Assembly (NCBI RefSeq): GCF_000296815.2
Contig: NZ_CAIT01000006.1
Location: 874,777 to 938,776, forward strand
Length of the DNA: 64,000 nt
Reading direction: 5' to 3'
From: Fibrisoma limi BUZ 3
GTDB taxonomy: Bacteria; Bacteroidota; Bacteroidia; Cytophagales; Spirosomataceae
How positions within the stretch are numbered: the stretch's first letter is position 1; each line of letters opens with the position of its first letter. The notes beneath the pieces were generated by a model. The model searched no databases. It saw only the letters and a program-made list of their open reading frames with translations, and was not told the origin of the DNA. The translations under genes were made by a program, and so were the position numbers. Shown here piece after piece: positions 7,766 through 17,022 of this stretch.

Positions 7766-9514
7766 TCAGGCGGCCGGCAACCGGAAGTAAAAGGCAGCCC
7801 CATCCGTTACGTCGGGTTTCAGGCCAATCTCTCCCTGCATGGCCGTAATGAATTCCTTAGAGATGGCCAGCCCCAGCCCCGTACCGCTTACCTGACCGTT
7901 GTTGCCGGGGGCGCGAAAGTAGCGGTCAAACACCCGGTCGCGGTGTTCGGGGCGAATACCCGCCCCATAATCGCGCACAAGAAATTCAACGAACCCCTGC
8001 ACGGGCCTGACCTGAATATCGATACGGTTATCTTCGGGACTGTGCCGTACGGCATTCGACAGAAAGTTGACCAGTACCCACGAGGCTTTGTCGGGGTCGG
8101 CCTGAACCGGCGGCAGATTGGGTGCCATGTTTACGTTGAACCGAATGTGTTTCTGCTCAACCTGGGTACGTAGCGCGTTCATGGCTACGTCGATGATAGC
8201 ACCGGGCGCTACGTTAGCGATCTGCAATTGAATCTGTCCCGACTCTACCTGAGCCATATTGAGCAGTTCTCCCGTAATGTTGAGCAGCCGATCGGAATCG
8301 TTGCGGACGTGGTCCAGCAGTTGTTTTTGTTCATCGTTCAACAGACCGATGCGCTGGTCTTCGAGCAGTTTCAGGCTCATTTTGATACCGGAAATGGGCG
8401 TTTTCAGCTCATGCGACACGGTAGCGATGAAGTTGGTCTTGGCCAGGTCGCGCTCCTGGTAGGGCGTAATGTTCTTCAGCACGATCACGTAGCCGGCCTG
8501 CTGCGCCTGCTCTTCGCCCGTACGGGTCACTTCCACTACGTGAATCTGCTTATTGAAGTAACTTTCCTTCCCTTTGCCGTCGGTGTCTACGTCATAAATC
8601 TTGAGCAGCCGACCTTCACGGCTCATGGGCTCATCGGTCATCAGTTCCTGAATCAGCGTCCGCATCAGGTCATTGACGGAAGCTACATCGGGGGCGTATT
8701 TACCAACCAGTTGCGCTTCGGTCAGCCCCAGCAGCCGACAGGCCACGGGATTGGCGAACAGAATCCGCCGTTTTTCGTCCAGCCCGATGATGCCGTCGGA
8801 CATGATCTGAATGAGGGTATCGATGCGTTTCTTTTCGAACAGCACCCGCGCCAGGCTGCTGTGCTCATACTCATCGAGTTTCTGAGCCATCGAATTGAAC
8901 GACCGGGCCAGTTCGCCAAACTCGTCGCTGGACTGAAAATGGAGTCGTTCTTCAAAATTCCGGCTGGCAACCTGTTTAATACCACGCGTTAGCTCCCGCA
9001 GCGGATTGGCGATATAACCCGGAAAATTGATAATGAACGAGAAAACCACCAGGAAACACAGCGTCCCGATAAACGCCAGCCAGACCAGCGCATCATTGGC
9101 GGTCTGCTCGGCGGTTCGGTTCTTCCGAACCATGGCCTGGCGGTTTACGTCGTCAAGCAGCAAAAGGGAATTACGCAGCCGATTGATGGTCAGCGAGTCG
9201 CGGGCACCGGCCTTTACCCGGTTAAAGTCCCGCCGAAGCGCATCCGTAAGGCTCTGCTCACCGACCTCCGTCACATTACGTTCCTGAAGACGAAGGTTCT
9301 GCTCAAAAACAGCTTTTGCATCAGGATCGACAGCCAGGTTCATGAGCGCCTTCTGCATGTCGCTGGTGTATTCCAGCGAAATGTAGTTATCCTTCAGAAT
9401 CGCCTGGGCGTCGTTGGAAAGCTGATTCAGGTAGTACGCTCCTAATCCCCCCAGCGCCAGAATGATGGCGAACATAAAGGTCAGTCCCAGGGATATTTTG
9501 GCTTTTAGAGTCAT
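7766..9514 (-). CDS. HAMP/PAS sensor histidine kinase, probable Kdp-system kinase
   Basis: A 582-aa membrane histidine kinase. TM1 is at residues 8-28, followed by a periplasmic helical region (30-140), TM2 at 144-165, HAMP at about 165-220, a PAS domain at 228-350, HisKA with phospho-acceptor His368 in TVSHELKTPISG, and HATPase_c with the N box NFLSNAVRHSPED, G1 box RDYGAGIRPEH and G2 box GTGLGLAIS. It lies directly downstream of the KdpD sensor module that lacks a kinase, in the kdp operon, so it very likely supplies the transmitter part for that module. The nearest response regulator is the sigma-54 type at 19132-20472. Potassium signalling is inferred from context. Confidence 0.92.
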   Translation of the reverse strand: MTLKAKISLGLTFMFAIILALGGLGAYYLNQLSNDAQAILKDNYISLEYTSDMQKALMNLAVDPDAKAVFEQNLRLQERNVTEVGEQSLTDALRRDFNRVKAGARDSLTINRLRNSLLLLDDVNRQAMVRKNRTAEQTANDALVWLAFIGTLCFLVVFSFIINFPGYIANPLRELTRGIKQVASRNFEERLHFQSSDEFGELARSFNSMAQKLDEYEHSSLARVLFEKKRIDTLIQIMSDGIIGLDEKRRILFANPVACRLLGLTEAQLVGKYAPDVASVNDLMRTLIQELMTDEPMSREGRLLKIYDVDTDGKGKESYFNKQIHVVEVTRTGEEQAQQAGYVIVLKNITPYQERDLAKTNFIATVSHELKTPISGIKMSLKLLEDQRIGLLNDEQKQLLDHVRNDSDRLLNITGELLNMAQVESGQIQLQIANVAPGAIIDVAMNALRTQVEQKHIRFNVNMAPNLPPVQADPDKASWVLVNFLSNAVRHSPEDNRIDIQVRPVQGFVEFLVRDYGAGIRPEHRDRVFDRYFRAPGNNGQVSGTGLGLAISKEFITAMQGEIGLKPDVTDGAAFYFRLPAA

Positions 9515-9517
9515 GAT

Positions 9518-9621
9518 GGAGGGGGAGAAAGGGAGGAGGGAGAAAAGGGAGAAAGGAGAAAACCGCTACTTCATGTGTTTATTCCTTTCCTCCCTTTCTT
9601 CTCCTTCCTCCCCTTTCTCCT
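9518..9621. repeat. polypurine/polypyrimidine inverted repeat in the kinase-kdpD spacer
   Basis: Plus-strand 9518-9562 is nearly all G/A (GGAGAAAGGGAGGAGG-like words) and 9584-9621 nearly all C/T, with the two blocks complementary apart from small indels and separated by about 20 nt. This could fold as a long hairpin in the mRNA. It is one of a series of unrelated inverted repeats in spacers of this window. Confidence 0.7.
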
Positions 9622-9622
9622 A

Positions 9623-10756
9623 TTAAGACAATATAATCAGGTCCGTATCGGATTGCGACAATTTATTGAGCATCTCGTTGAACAGGTTTGTCCGTAAAAT
9701 AATCCGGATCAAATTTATATGTGGTTTGCCAATGCAGATGGTTGTTATTTTTCGTTCCTCGGCCGTTTCAACAATGCAGCGGGGAATGTTGGCTCCTTTC
9801 ACCTGGATCACCTCCGCTCCCAGTTCCGTGGCCAGCTTCAGGTTGTTGATCAGGTGCCGCTGCACATCCAGTTTGATTCGGTCGGGGCCTTCGGCGGGCG
9901 TCTGCACGTAGAGCACAAACCACCGCGACTGGTAAAACGACGCCAGACGAGCCGTTTTGCGAATGATCATCCGGGCGGTCTGGTGGTTGGTGCTGATGCA
10001 GGCCAGAAATCGCTCGGGGCGGCTCTGCACACCCGGCGACAGCGTCGTTTCGATTTTCCGCTCCACCTGCCCGGCCACTTCCTTCAGTGCCAGTTCGCGA
10101 AGCTGTAGAATCTTCTCCGGCTGAAAAAAATTACGCAGCGCCGTCTCGACCTTCGCTTTGTCGTAAATCTTGCCCTCCTTTAACCGGGTGATCAGCTCAT
10201 CGGCGGGCAGGTCAATGTTAACGACCTCGTCGGCCATGTGCAGCACCTTGTCCGGCACGCGTTCCGTTACGTCGACGCCCGTTATGGCATGCACTTCGTC
10301 GTAGAGGCTCTCGATGTGCTGAATGTTGACGGCGCTGATTACGTTGATGCCTGCGTCCAGAATCTCGATGACATCCTGCCAGCGTTTTTCGTTTTTCGAC
10401 CCGGGTATGTTGGTATGGGCCAGTTCGTCTACGATCACCAGTTCAGGGTGCACGTTCAGGATGACCTGTACGTCCATCTCTTCGAGTTCACGACCGCGAT
10501 AAAACAACCGGCGCCGGGGAATGATCGGCAGACCCTCCACCAGCGCCTGCGTTTCGGCCCGGTTGTGTGTTTCGATAAACCCAATCCGCACCTCAATACC
10601 GCTCCGCAGCAACGCGTGCGCTTCCTGCAGCATTCGATACGACTTCCCCACGCCCGCACTCATCCCGATATAAATTTTAAATTTCCCCCGGCGCGACTGT
10701 TGAATTAGCCGGAGGAATTGTTCGGCGGACTGGTCGCGGTTGTCTTCTGTCGTCAT
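9623..10756 (-). CDS. KdpD N-terminal sensor module without kinase domains
   Basis: A 377-aa protein equal to the N-terminal cytoplasmic half of KdpD. It has the KdpD domain with Walker A (IYIGMSAGVGKSYRM, residues 28-42), the ETHNRAET and VDELAHTNIPGS motifs, followed by a universal-stress-protein-like domain (RFLACISTNHQTARMIIRKT to the C-terminus). The four-TM DUF4118 region and the HisKA/HATPase part of E. coli KdpD are absent. ATG at 10756 (MTTEDNRD) is chosen; the frame extends 15 codons further, but only MTTEDN... resembles an N-terminus. With the adjacent kinase it forms a split KdpD, common in Bacteroidota. It probably senses K+ or c-di-AMP/ATP status and controls kdpFABC. Confidence 0.93.
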   Translation of the reverse strand: MTTEDNRDQSAEQFLRLIQQSRRGKFKIYIGMSAGVGKSYRMLQEAHALLRSGIEVRIGFIETHNRAETQALVEGLPIIPRRRLFYRGRELEEMDVQVILNVHPELVIVDELAHTNIPGSKNEKRWQDVIEILDAGINVISAVNIQHIESLYDEVHAITGVDVTERVPDKVLHMADEVVNIDLPADELITRLKEGKIYDKAKVETALRNFFQPEKILQLRELALKEVAGQVERKIETTLSPGVQSRPERFLACISTNHQTARMIIRKTARLASFYQSRWFVLYVQTPAEGPDRIKLDVQRHLINNLKLATELGAEVIQVKGANIPRCIVETAEERKITTICIGKPHINLIRIILRTNLFNEMLNKLSQSDTDLIILS

Positions 10757-10817
10757 TCGTCGATGTATTGCAATGCCGATAGCCCACGTAGCGTGAGCCA
10801 CCGGTATTAAAGTAAAG

Positions 10818-11981
10818 CTAGAAGCTTACGGCCAAACTCGTTGTCAACGCGGTGTTATACCGCCCGAATCCGTTGCTTGTCTGGAAGATGGCATCCTTGC
10901 TGTTGAATGTACGGGCTTCAATGCGAAACAGCGCCTGCTGCGAAATAACGTAGTCGACATTCGCCGAATAGCCCCAGGTCTGGAAGCCGTTGGGGCGGTC
11001 AGGCGTTCCGGTGTTGGTGGGAATAATCACCCCGTTTTTGTCATCGTAGTATTCAACGCGTCCGGCCAGCCGTACTTTGTCGCCGGGGCTATAGCGTAGA
11101 ATGGCCACGGGTGTATACCAAACGTAACTTCCGTCGCCCACCCGACGCCCTTCTATCCTCGGCTTGCGGTCCGCCCCAATGTCGAAGCCCAGGGTTACGC
11201 CTACTTTGCCCGGCTGAATGATGGCGTACAGATTATGGTACATCCGTCGCTGGCTCAGCGAATCGGGCCGGTCGGAGCCGAAGAACGTACTCCAGTTCAA
11301 GGTCACGGCAGACGACGGGCGGTATTGAATCTGGGTACTTAGCGATGGCCCCGAGTACCCATCGAGCCGTTTTACGCGCTGCCAGCCGTTGACGACCGCC
11401 AGCAAAAACGTCCACTTGCCGTTTGGTCGGTCCGGCGTTCCGGTATTGTACGTTAGCTTCGCCCCCGCCAGGTAATAGGGCGAGTTTTCGGCCACGATGC
11501 TGCGCGTCAGCGTCCAGCAGTCTTTGCCAATCGCACTTTCAAAGCCAATGTGCGACGAAAAGATGCCTGCATCCAACCACAAGTCACGGTTCCGGCTCAG
11601 CTTCACTCCGGCATTGGCCTCAAAGATGTTTTTGATCAGCTCCTGTTCGGCTGCATAGTTATACTGCGGATACGTACCGGCCTGAATAGCCAGATTTGCC
11701 CGCACCCGATCCCCTACGTAGGCCCCCTTCAGAAATGCCAGATTCACGTTCACTTCGCGGTTTCGCTTGAAGTTATACAGAAAGCCCGGCCGTTCCTGAA
11801 TGGTTTTGGGCGTCGTAAAATCATGGACATAGTATGCTTCTACGTAGCCCGATACAGTCAGGCCGCTGGCTGATGTGGCCGAAGTCTGCGCCGGGGCTGA
11901 CGTGGTTGTTGAATCCGTAACCTGGGCCATGGCTGCTACATAGAAGGTCGACAGAGCCACGGTCATTCCTATTGATTTCAT
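10818..11981 (-). CDS. outer-membrane beta-barrel porin (BBP2/OmpL-like) in the kdp operon
   Basis: A 387-aa exported protein with a signal peptide ending in AAMAQ and a mature part of alternating amphipathic strands finishing in ..TTSLAVSF, an aromatic C-terminus typical of barrels. The motif order TVSGYVEAYYVHDF, LAFLKGAYVGDRVRANLAIQ, WLDAGIFSSHIGFESAI and ENSPYYLAGAKLTY is that of the putative beta-barrel porin-2 family. Sitting between kdpC and kdpD, it probably admits K+ or another ion through the outer membrane when the Kdp pump is induced. That role is inference from the operon. Confidence 0.85.
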   Translation of the reverse strand: MKSIGMTVALSTFYVAAMAQVTDSTTTSAPAQTSATSASGLTVSGYVEAYYVHDFTTPKTIQERPGFLYNFKRNREVNVNLAFLKGAYVGDRVRANLAIQAGTYPQYNYAAEQELIKNIFEANAGVKLSRNRDLWLDAGIFSSHIGFESAIGKDCWTLTRSIVAENSPYYLAGAKLTYNTGTPDRPNGKWTFLLAVVNGWQRVKRLDGYSGPSLSTQIQYRPSSAVTLNWSTFFGSDRPDSLSQRRMYHNLYAIIQPGKVGVTLGFDIGADRKPRIEGRRVGDGSYVWYTPVAILRYSPGDKVRLAGRVEYYDDKNGVIIPTNTGTPDRPNGFQTWGYSANVDYVISQQALFRIEARTFNSKDAIFQTSNGFGRYNTALTTSLAVSF

Positions 11982-11991
11982 GCTATTGTCT

Positions 11992-12050
11992 GGGCCAGCC
12001 TCCCGGTTGGCCCGTTGATTAATTGATAGGGCCGACCAGGAGGCTGGCCC
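11992..12050. repeat. long inverted repeat / hairpin between kdpC and the porin gene
   Basis: Positions 11992-12013 and 12029-12050 are reverse complements over 22 bp with two mismatches and a 15-nt loop. The hairpin begins 5 bp after the kdpC stop. No U-run follows, so it may protect or process the polycistronic mRNA instead of ending it. Confidence 0.85.
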
Positions 12051-12055
12051 GGACT

Positions 12056-12619
12056 CTATTTCAGCGCATCCAGCGCTGTATTCAGTGCTAAGACATTAAC
12101 CGTCGCGGGACCAAACAGGCCCAGCAAAGGTCCTTGCGTATGTTCGTCGACGAGCTGATTCAACCGATCGGCGCTGATGCCACGTACTTTGGCAATGCGG
12201 GCAACCTGAATTTTAGCCCCGGCTGGTGATAGATCCGGGTCCAGGCCACTGCCCGAGGCCGTCACCAGTTCGGCCGGAATCTGCGCTTTTGTTACGCCCG
12301 GATTATGCACCAGAAACGTATCAATACGCGCCTGAACCGTTTTCAGATAATCGGGATTGCTGGGCCCTTTGTTCGATCCAGCCGAACCTGCGGCATTGTA
12401 ATCCACCGCCGACGGACGGCTGTTGAAATAGCGGTCTTCCGTAAACGCCTGGCCAACGTTTTTGTAGCCAACTACTTTACCGTTTACCGTAACGGTCTCG
12501 CCTTTACCCCCGCCGGGCGCCAACGTTGCAATACCAGCTACGACGAGTGGATAGATGAAAGAAAGCAATACCAGCATGACAATCGTGAGTCGAATGGCTG
12601 GTCCGATGTGTGTTTTCAT
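12056..12619 (-). CDS. kdpC: potassium-transporting ATPase subunit KdpC
   Basis: KdpC is the single-span accessory subunit that stabilises the KdpFABC complex. The sequence has one N-terminal TM (residues 10-32, TIVMLVLLSFIYPLVVAGIA), then FTEDRYFNSRPSAVDYNAAG (the KdpC signature YFxxRPS), GSNKGPSNPDYL, and a C-terminal AGAKIQVARIAKVRGIS with DEHTQGPLLGLFG. Length 187 aa is normal. It is third in the kdpABC order and separated from kdpB by a 137-bp spacer with an inverted repeat. Confidence 0.97.
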   Translation of the reverse strand: MKTHIGPAIRLTIVMLVLLSFIYPLVVAGIATLAPGGGKGETVTVNGKVVGYKNVGQAFTEDRYFNSRPSAVDYNAAGSAGSNKGPSNPDYLKTVQARIDTFLVHNPGVTKAQIPAELVTASGSGLDPDLSPAGAKIQVARIAKVRGISADRLNQLVDEHTQGPLLGLFGPATVNVLALNTALDALK

Positions 12620-12625
12620 GTTATT

Positions 12626-12749
12626 AAAGAGTGAAAGAGCGCAAGAGTTAATGAGTGAAGAAACGGTATTAGCTTTTTTTCAAGGTTTCGCTAGAAAAGC
12701 TCACTGTAAGGATTAGCTTTTGTGATAGACTATCGCTCATTCACTCTTT
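12626..12749. repeat. inverted repeat in the kdpB-kdpC spacer
   Basis: AAAGAGTGAAAGAGCG (12626-12641) is complementary to 12734-12749 with one mismatch. A second pair of words (AATGAGTGAA near 12649 and TTCACTC) lies inside it, and ATTAGCTTTT occurs twice as a direct repeat at about 12669 and 12712. The repeat fills almost the whole kdpB-kdpC gap. Confidence 0.75.
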
Positions 12750-12756
12750 TACTCAT

Positions 12757-14925
12757 TTAAAAGATTAATCCAATTACCAAATCAATAATTTTGATGCCGA
12801 TGAACGGAGCGACAATGCCGCCAACGCCGTAGATCAGCAGGTTCCGGCGCAGCAGCGCGCTGGCCCCAATTGGTTTGTATTCAACCCCGCGCAGGGCCAG
12901 CGGAATCAGCATCGGAATGATGATCGCGTTAAAGATCACCGCCGACAGGATGGCCGACTCGGGGCTGTTCAGCCGCATGATGTTCAGCGCCTGTAGCGCC
13001 GGAATCGAGCTGATGAACAAGGCCGGGACAATGGCGAAATACTTCGCTACGTCGTTGGCGATGGAGAAGGTTGTTAGCGTACCGCGCGTAATGAGCAACT
13101 GCTTACCGATCTCAACCACCTCAATCAGTTTGGTCGGGTCGTTGTCGAGGTCGACCATGTTCCCCGCTTCCTTAGCCGCCTGCGTACCGCTGTTCATCGC
13201 TACGCCCACATCGGCCTGCGCCAGCGCCGGGGCGTCGTTCGTACCGTCGCCCATCATGGCTACGAGCTTGCCGCCGGTTTGCTCATGACGGATGTAGTTC
13301 ATTTTGTCTTCCGGCTTGGCTTCGGCGATGAAGTCATCAACCCCCGCCTTTTCAGCAATAAACTTGGCGGTTAAGGGGTTATCACCCGTTACCATCACCG
13401 TTTTCACGCCCATCCGGCGCAGTCGCTGGAATCGTTCCTGAATGCCGGGTTTGATAATGTCCTGCAATTCCACTACGCCCTTGACAACCTCGTTTTCAGC
13501 AACCACCAGGGGCGTCCCCCCGTTGGCCGCAATCTCCTTCGCTTTCCTGTCGGTTTCGGCGGGGAACGTATTACCCGCCCGTTCCACCATTGCCCGGATG
13601 GAGTCAACGGCTCCTTTTCGGATGCGGATTACGTCGGTAGTCTGGTCACTGATAACGGCTTCGTCCTTAACACGGCCGTCGGTTCCCCGCGCTACGTTGC
13701 TTCGGGTCGGCATGTCAATGCCACTCGACCGCGTTTCGGCCGTGAATTTGATCAGCGTCGCGCCTTCGATGGACAGCGACCGTGTTACGTCGGCTCCCCA
13801 GTTGCCATTACGGGCTAGTTCGACAATCGACTTACCTTCTGGTGTTTCGTCGGCCAGCGAACTGAGCGTACTGGCCCGCACCATGTCAACCTGACTCACA
13901 CCGGGTGCCGGGTAGAAATTGGTTGCCTTTCGGTTACCAATCGTGATCGTACCGGTTTTATCGAGCAGCAACGTATCGACATCGCCCGCCGTTTCCACCG
14001 CCCGTCCGGATTTGGCGATGACGTTCGCCCGCAGGGCCCGATCCATACCCGCAATACCAATGGCCGATAACAGCCCACCGATGGTCGTCGGAATCAGACA
14101 GACGAACAGGGAAATCAGCGCGGCAATGGTGATCGGCGTATTGGCGTACTCGGCGAAGGGTTTCAGCGCCACGCAGACGATGACGAAGATCAGCGTAAAC
14201 CCTGCCAGCAGAATCGTCAGGGCAATTTCATTGGGAGTTTTCTGGCGGCTCGCGCCTTCAACCAGTGCGATCATCTTGTCCAGAAACGACTCCCCCGGCT
14301 GGGTCGTCACCAGCACTTTAATCCTGTCCGACAACACCTTCGTCCCACCCGTCACCGACGACCGGTCACCGCCCGCTTCTCGGATAACGGGCGCTGATTC
14401 ACCCGTAATGGCCGACTCGTCGATGGTAGCTAACCCTTCGATAATCTCGCCGTCGGAGGGAATGATGTCGCCGTTTTCGCAGACAAATACATCGCCTTTT
14501 TTGAGTTGCGACGACGGAATGATCTCGATTTCATCGAGCTTCATCTGTCCCACTGGCGGAGTGCCGCCCAGCCGAATCACCCTGGCCGGGGTTTCTTCCC
14601 GCGTTTTGCGGAGCGACTCAGCCTGAGCTTTCCCCCGCGCTTCGGCGATGGCCTCGGCGAAATTGGCAAAGAGGACCGTTGCGAACAGAATGCCCGTAAT
14701 GGCAATGTTGTACCCGAGTGATCCCTGCGACGTATCGCCCGACAGGGCGATGTAAATCGTAACCAGCAGCATGATGAGCGTTCCGACTTCAACGGTGAAC
14801 ATCACCGGATTCTTGATCAGAATTGCTGGATTCAGTTTTATAAATGATTCCCGAATCGCCGTTCCAACGAGGTCACGCTGGAACAAGCCGGGCCGCGTAC
14901 GGCCGGGGGATGATTGCTTTGCCAT
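12757..14925 (-). CDS. kdpB: potassium-transporting P-type ATPase subunit KdpB
   Basis: The ATP-hydrolysing subunit of the Kdp K+ pump, in the inner membrane. Visible motifs are the actuator TGES (174-177), phosphorylation site DKTGT with Asp322, P-domain TGDNPLTA (513-520) and [17 protein letters not shown] (558-574), the KdpB-specific [15 protein letters not shown] (272-286) in the membrane, and [19 protein letters not shown]. At 722 aa it is longer than the roughly 680 aa of E. coli KdpB. The extra length is an N-terminal tail of a few residues and about 25 residues inserted in the nucleotide-binding domain (about 405-433) between SGID and RIRKGAVD. All catalytic motifs are intact. Confidence 0.97.
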   Translation of the reverse strand: MAKQSSPGRTRPGLFQRDLVGTAIRESFIKLNPAILIKNPVMFTVEVGTLIMLLVTIYIALSGDTSQGSLGYNIAITGILFATVLFANFAEAIAEARGKAQAESLRKTREETPARVIRLGGTPPVGQMKLDEIEIIPSSQLKKGDVFVCENGDIIPSDGEIIEGLATIDESAITGESAPVIREAGGDRSSVTGGTKVLSDRIKVLVTTQPGESFLDKMIALVEGASRQKTPNEIALTILLAGFTLIFVIVCVALKPFAEYANTPITIAALISLFVCLIPTTIGGLLSAIGIAGMDRALRANVIAKSGRAVETAGDVDTLLLDKTGTITIGNRKATNFYPAPGVSQVDMVRASTLSSLADETPEGKSIVELARNGNWGADVTRSLSIEGATLIKFTAETRSSGIDMPTRSNVARGTDGRVKDEAVISDQTTDVIRIRKGAVDSIRAMVERAGNTFPAETDRKAKEIAANGGTPLVVAENEVVKGVVELQDIIKPGIQERFQRLRRMGVKTVMVTGDNPLTAKFIAEKAGVDDFIAEAKPEDKMNYIRHEQTGGKLVAMMGDGTNDAPALAQADVGVAMNSGTQAAKEAGNMVDLDNDPTKLIEVVEIGKQLLITRGTLTTFSIANDVAKYFAIVPALFISSIPALQALNIMRLNSPESAILSAVIFNAIIIPMLIPLALRGVEYKPIGASALLRRNLLIYGVGGIVAPFIGIKIIDLVIGLIF

Positions 14926-14944
14926 GTTAGGTTATATCATTAGG

Positions 14945-14968
14945 ACAGCCGATTGAGTGGCCGGCTGT
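14945..14968. repeat. short hairpin in the kdpA-kdpB spacer
   Basis: ACAGCCG (14945-14951) pairs with CGGCTGT (14962-14968) over a 10-nt loop within the 47-bp gap between kdpA and kdpB. It is a small intercistronic stem-loop without a useful U-tract. Confidence 0.5.
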
Positions 14969-14972
14969 TTTG

Positions 14973-16688
14973 TTATTTCAATGTAAAGTATTCCGCCAGT
15001 GGCCCCAGCGTCAGGGCCGGGAAGAACGACAGAGCCGTAATGATGAAGATGACGGCGAAAATCATCAGGCCAAACGTGGGCGTATCCACCGGCAGCGTTC
15101 CCGACGACTCCGGCACGTACTTTTTCCGGGCCAGCAAGCCGGCAATCGCCACCGGACCGATAATAGGAATGTACCGCCCCAGCATCAGCACAATACCGGT
15201 CGAGAAGTTCCAGAAGAAGTTGTTGTCGCCCAGTCCTTCGAAACCCGAACCGTTGTTGGCGTTAGCCGATGTAAATTCGTAGAGCATCTCCGAGAAACCG
15301 TGGAAAGCCGGGTTGTTCAGCCAGGCCGACGGCTTCACCGCCCAGGTGGCATCACCATAATTAATGAATAACCAGGCAGCCAGTGCTGTACCTCCTTTGA
15401 CAAGCAGCGTACTCAACAGCGCTACGATGGAGGCAATCTTGATCTCGCGTGCCTCGACTTTCCGGCCGAACAATTCCGGTGTCCGGCCTACCATCAAGCC
15501 AGCCACGAAGACGGAAATGATCAGGAAGTAGTAGAAGTTGAGTAAGCCTGCGCCGACGCCACCGTAGAAGGCGTTCACCATCATACCCAGTAGTTCCATT
15601 GCCCCCGAGAGCGCCATTGAACTATCGTGCATGGCGTTAACCGAGCCCGTCGAGATGATGGTCGTCACAATGCTCCAGTACGCCGAAGCGACCGGCCCGA
15701 ATCGAACCTCTTTGCCTTCCATCGCCCCCGTTGGTTGGGAAATACCCATTTGCGCAATAGCCGGATTCCCTCCCAGTTCGCTGATAAGTGTGGGCACCAG
15801 CAACACCAGCATCCCGACCGTCATAACCCCGTAGATGACCCAGGCAAACCGCCTGCGGTTGACGAAAAAGCCCAGCGCGAAAATCATGGCGATGGGAATC
15901 AGCACCTGGGTCACCATCTCAACCATGTTGGTCAGGTAATTCGGGTTCTCCAGCGGATGTGCCGAGTTAGCCCCAAAATACCCCCCACCGTTGGTGCCGA
16001 GGTGTTTGATGGCAATGAAGCCGGCCGCGGGCCCGCGCGAAACCCCGACGGTGTCGCCCTGCATGGTCGTGATGGTGTCCTTTCCGTCGAAGCTGGCCGG
16101 TATCCCGTTGAACGCCAAAACAAGGGCAACGACCAACGATCCCGGCAGCAACAACCGCGTAATGGATTTGGTAAACAGCACGTAGAAATTACCAACCGTT
16201 TCTGTGCTTTTGGGTATAAACGAGCGGAACAGCAATACGGCCGCTGCGATCCCGGTAGCTGCCGACACGAACTGAAGAAACATCAGCACCCCCAGTTGCG
16301 TCAGGTACGTTACGCCGGTCTCGCCGGAGTAGTGTTGCAGGTTACAGTTGACCAGAAAGCTAATTGCCGTATTAAACGCCAGATCGGGTGTCTGCGACGG
16401 GTTTCCATCCGGGTTCAGCGGCAGGCTTCCCTGCGTGACCAGCAGGACGAAGGCATACACCAGCCAGAGGGCGTTGATGGTCAGCAGGGCCACCAGGTTT
16501 CCTTTCCAGTTCATATCCCGGTTGGGATCAACCCCACCCAGGCGGTAAATCAGTCGCTCCAGCGGAGCCATAAAATCAAAGGCATTCGGTTCTCCTTTGA
16601 AAACTTTAGCAAGAAACTTGCCCAGCGGGATTGCCAGCAGGACCGTAAGGCCGTACATGACAATCACGCCCATCCATTCCGTGAACAT
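14973..16688 (-). CDS. kdpA: potassium-transporting ATPase subunit KdpA
   Basis: KdpA is the channel-like K+-binding subunit related to the TrkH/KtrB superfamily. The 571-aa sequence is polytopic and has the pore-loop phrases NCNLQHYSGE, KHLGTNGGGYFGANSAHPLE, SVNAMHDSSMALSGAMELLG and TSANANNGSGFEGL, which match the four selectivity loops, including the NGGGYFG of loop II. It starts at ATG 16688, 12 bp after kdpF. It is intact and of normal length. Confidence 0.97.
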   Translation of the reverse strand: MFTEWMGVIVMYGLTVLLAIPLGKFLAKVFKGEPNAFDFMAPLERLIYRLGGVDPNRDMNWKGNLVALLTINALWLVYAFVLLVTQGSLPLNPDGNPSQTPDLAFNTAISFLVNCNLQHYSGETGVTYLTQLGVLMFLQFVSAATGIAAAVLLFRSFIPKSTETVGNFYVLFTKSITRLLLPGSLVVALVLAFNGIPASFDGKDTITTMQGDTVGVSRGPAAGFIAIKHLGTNGGGYFGANSAHPLENPNYLTNMVEMVTQVLIPIAMIFALGFFVNRRRFAWVIYGVMTVGMLVLLVPTLISELGGNPAIAQMGISQPTGAMEGKEVRFGPVASAYWSIVTTIISTGSVNAMHDSSMALSGAMELLGMMVNAFYGGVGAGLLNFYYFLIISVFVAGLMVGRTPELFGRKVEAREIKIASIVALLSTLLVKGGTALAAWLFINYGDATWAVKPSAWLNNPAFHGFSEMLYEFTSANANNGSGFEGLGDNNFFWNFSTGIVLMLGRYIPIIGPVAIAGLLARKKYVPESSGTLPVDTPTFGLMIFAVIFIITALSFFPALTLGPLAEYFTLK

Positions 16689-16700
16689 GAGTTAGGTGAG

Positions 16701-16781
16701 TTAAAACCTTTCGGGTTTGATGAGTACGTACAGCATGTACGCGAATACGAGCAATGCAGCAATAAAAACTAAGGTGATCAT
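16701..16781 (-). CDS. kdpF: KdpF small membrane subunit
   Basis: A 26-aa hydrophobic peptide starting MITLVFIAALLVFAYMLY and ending VLIKPERF. It is a single TM followed by the short polar ..KPERF end typical of Bacteroidota KdpF and comparable to the ..INAEAF end of the E. coli protein. It lies 12 bp upstream of kdpA, the canonical kdpF position. KdpF stabilises the KdpABC complex in the membrane. Confidence 0.9.
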   Translation of the reverse strand: MITLVFIAALLVFAYMLYVLIKPERF

Positions 16782-16793
16782 GAGCGTAGTTGG

Positions 16794-16880
16794 TTAGATT
16801 TTCTCGAACCACTCAATGCAGCCGTAAAAAAACGCGAAGCAGATCAGCGCCGAGAGTAATAGCAACAGGAGCGTTCCCAT
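16794..16880 (-). CDS. 28-aa single-span membrane peptide, first gene of the kdp operon
   Basis: An open frame of 28 codons starts at ATG 16880: MGTLLLLLLSALICFAFFYG, then CIEWFEKI, then TAA. It is one hydrophobic helix with an acidic-aromatic C-terminus. It lies 12 bp upstream of kdpF and about 24 bp after the predicted sigma-54 transcription start, so it would be the first cistron of the kdp mRNA. It is not kdpF, which follows. It could be a second regulatory or structural subunit of the pump, or a leader peptide. No characterised homologue is known to me, and translation is unproven. Confidence 0.6.
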   Translation of the reverse strand: MGTLLLLLLSALICFAFFYGCIEWFEKI

Positions 16881-16914
16881 TTGACATTTTCTTAATTGGT
16901 ACGATCAGCCAGGT

Positions 16915-16930
16915 TGCCAATGGAATGCCA
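16915..16930 (-). promoter_or_regulatory. predicted sigma-54 (-24/-12) promoter of the kdp operon
   Basis: On the minus strand the sequence is TGGCATTCCATTGGCA, against the RpoN consensus TGGCAC-N5-TTGC. The invariant GG and GC dinucleotides are present with exactly 10 nt between them (GG at 16929-16928, GC at 16917-16916). The predicted start is near 16904, 24 bp before the first small ORF. Two palindromes lie 100-135 bp further upstream, the usual distance for enhancer sites of NtrC-type activators, and such an activator gene lies at 19132-20472. Confidence 0.7.
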
Positions 16931-17022
16931 AACAGACCTCCCCTTCCCCACTTTATAAATTTGCTACTGACAAACAGCCTGTTACAAAAAAGACCTCATC
17001 ACGAGCGCCAATTCAACCGAAT

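Noticed and set aside
9518-9621. Triplex-forming (H-DNA) element
   Set aside because: The purine/pyrimidine blocks could form triplex DNA, but they fit the simpler pattern of spacer inverted repeats seen elsewhere.
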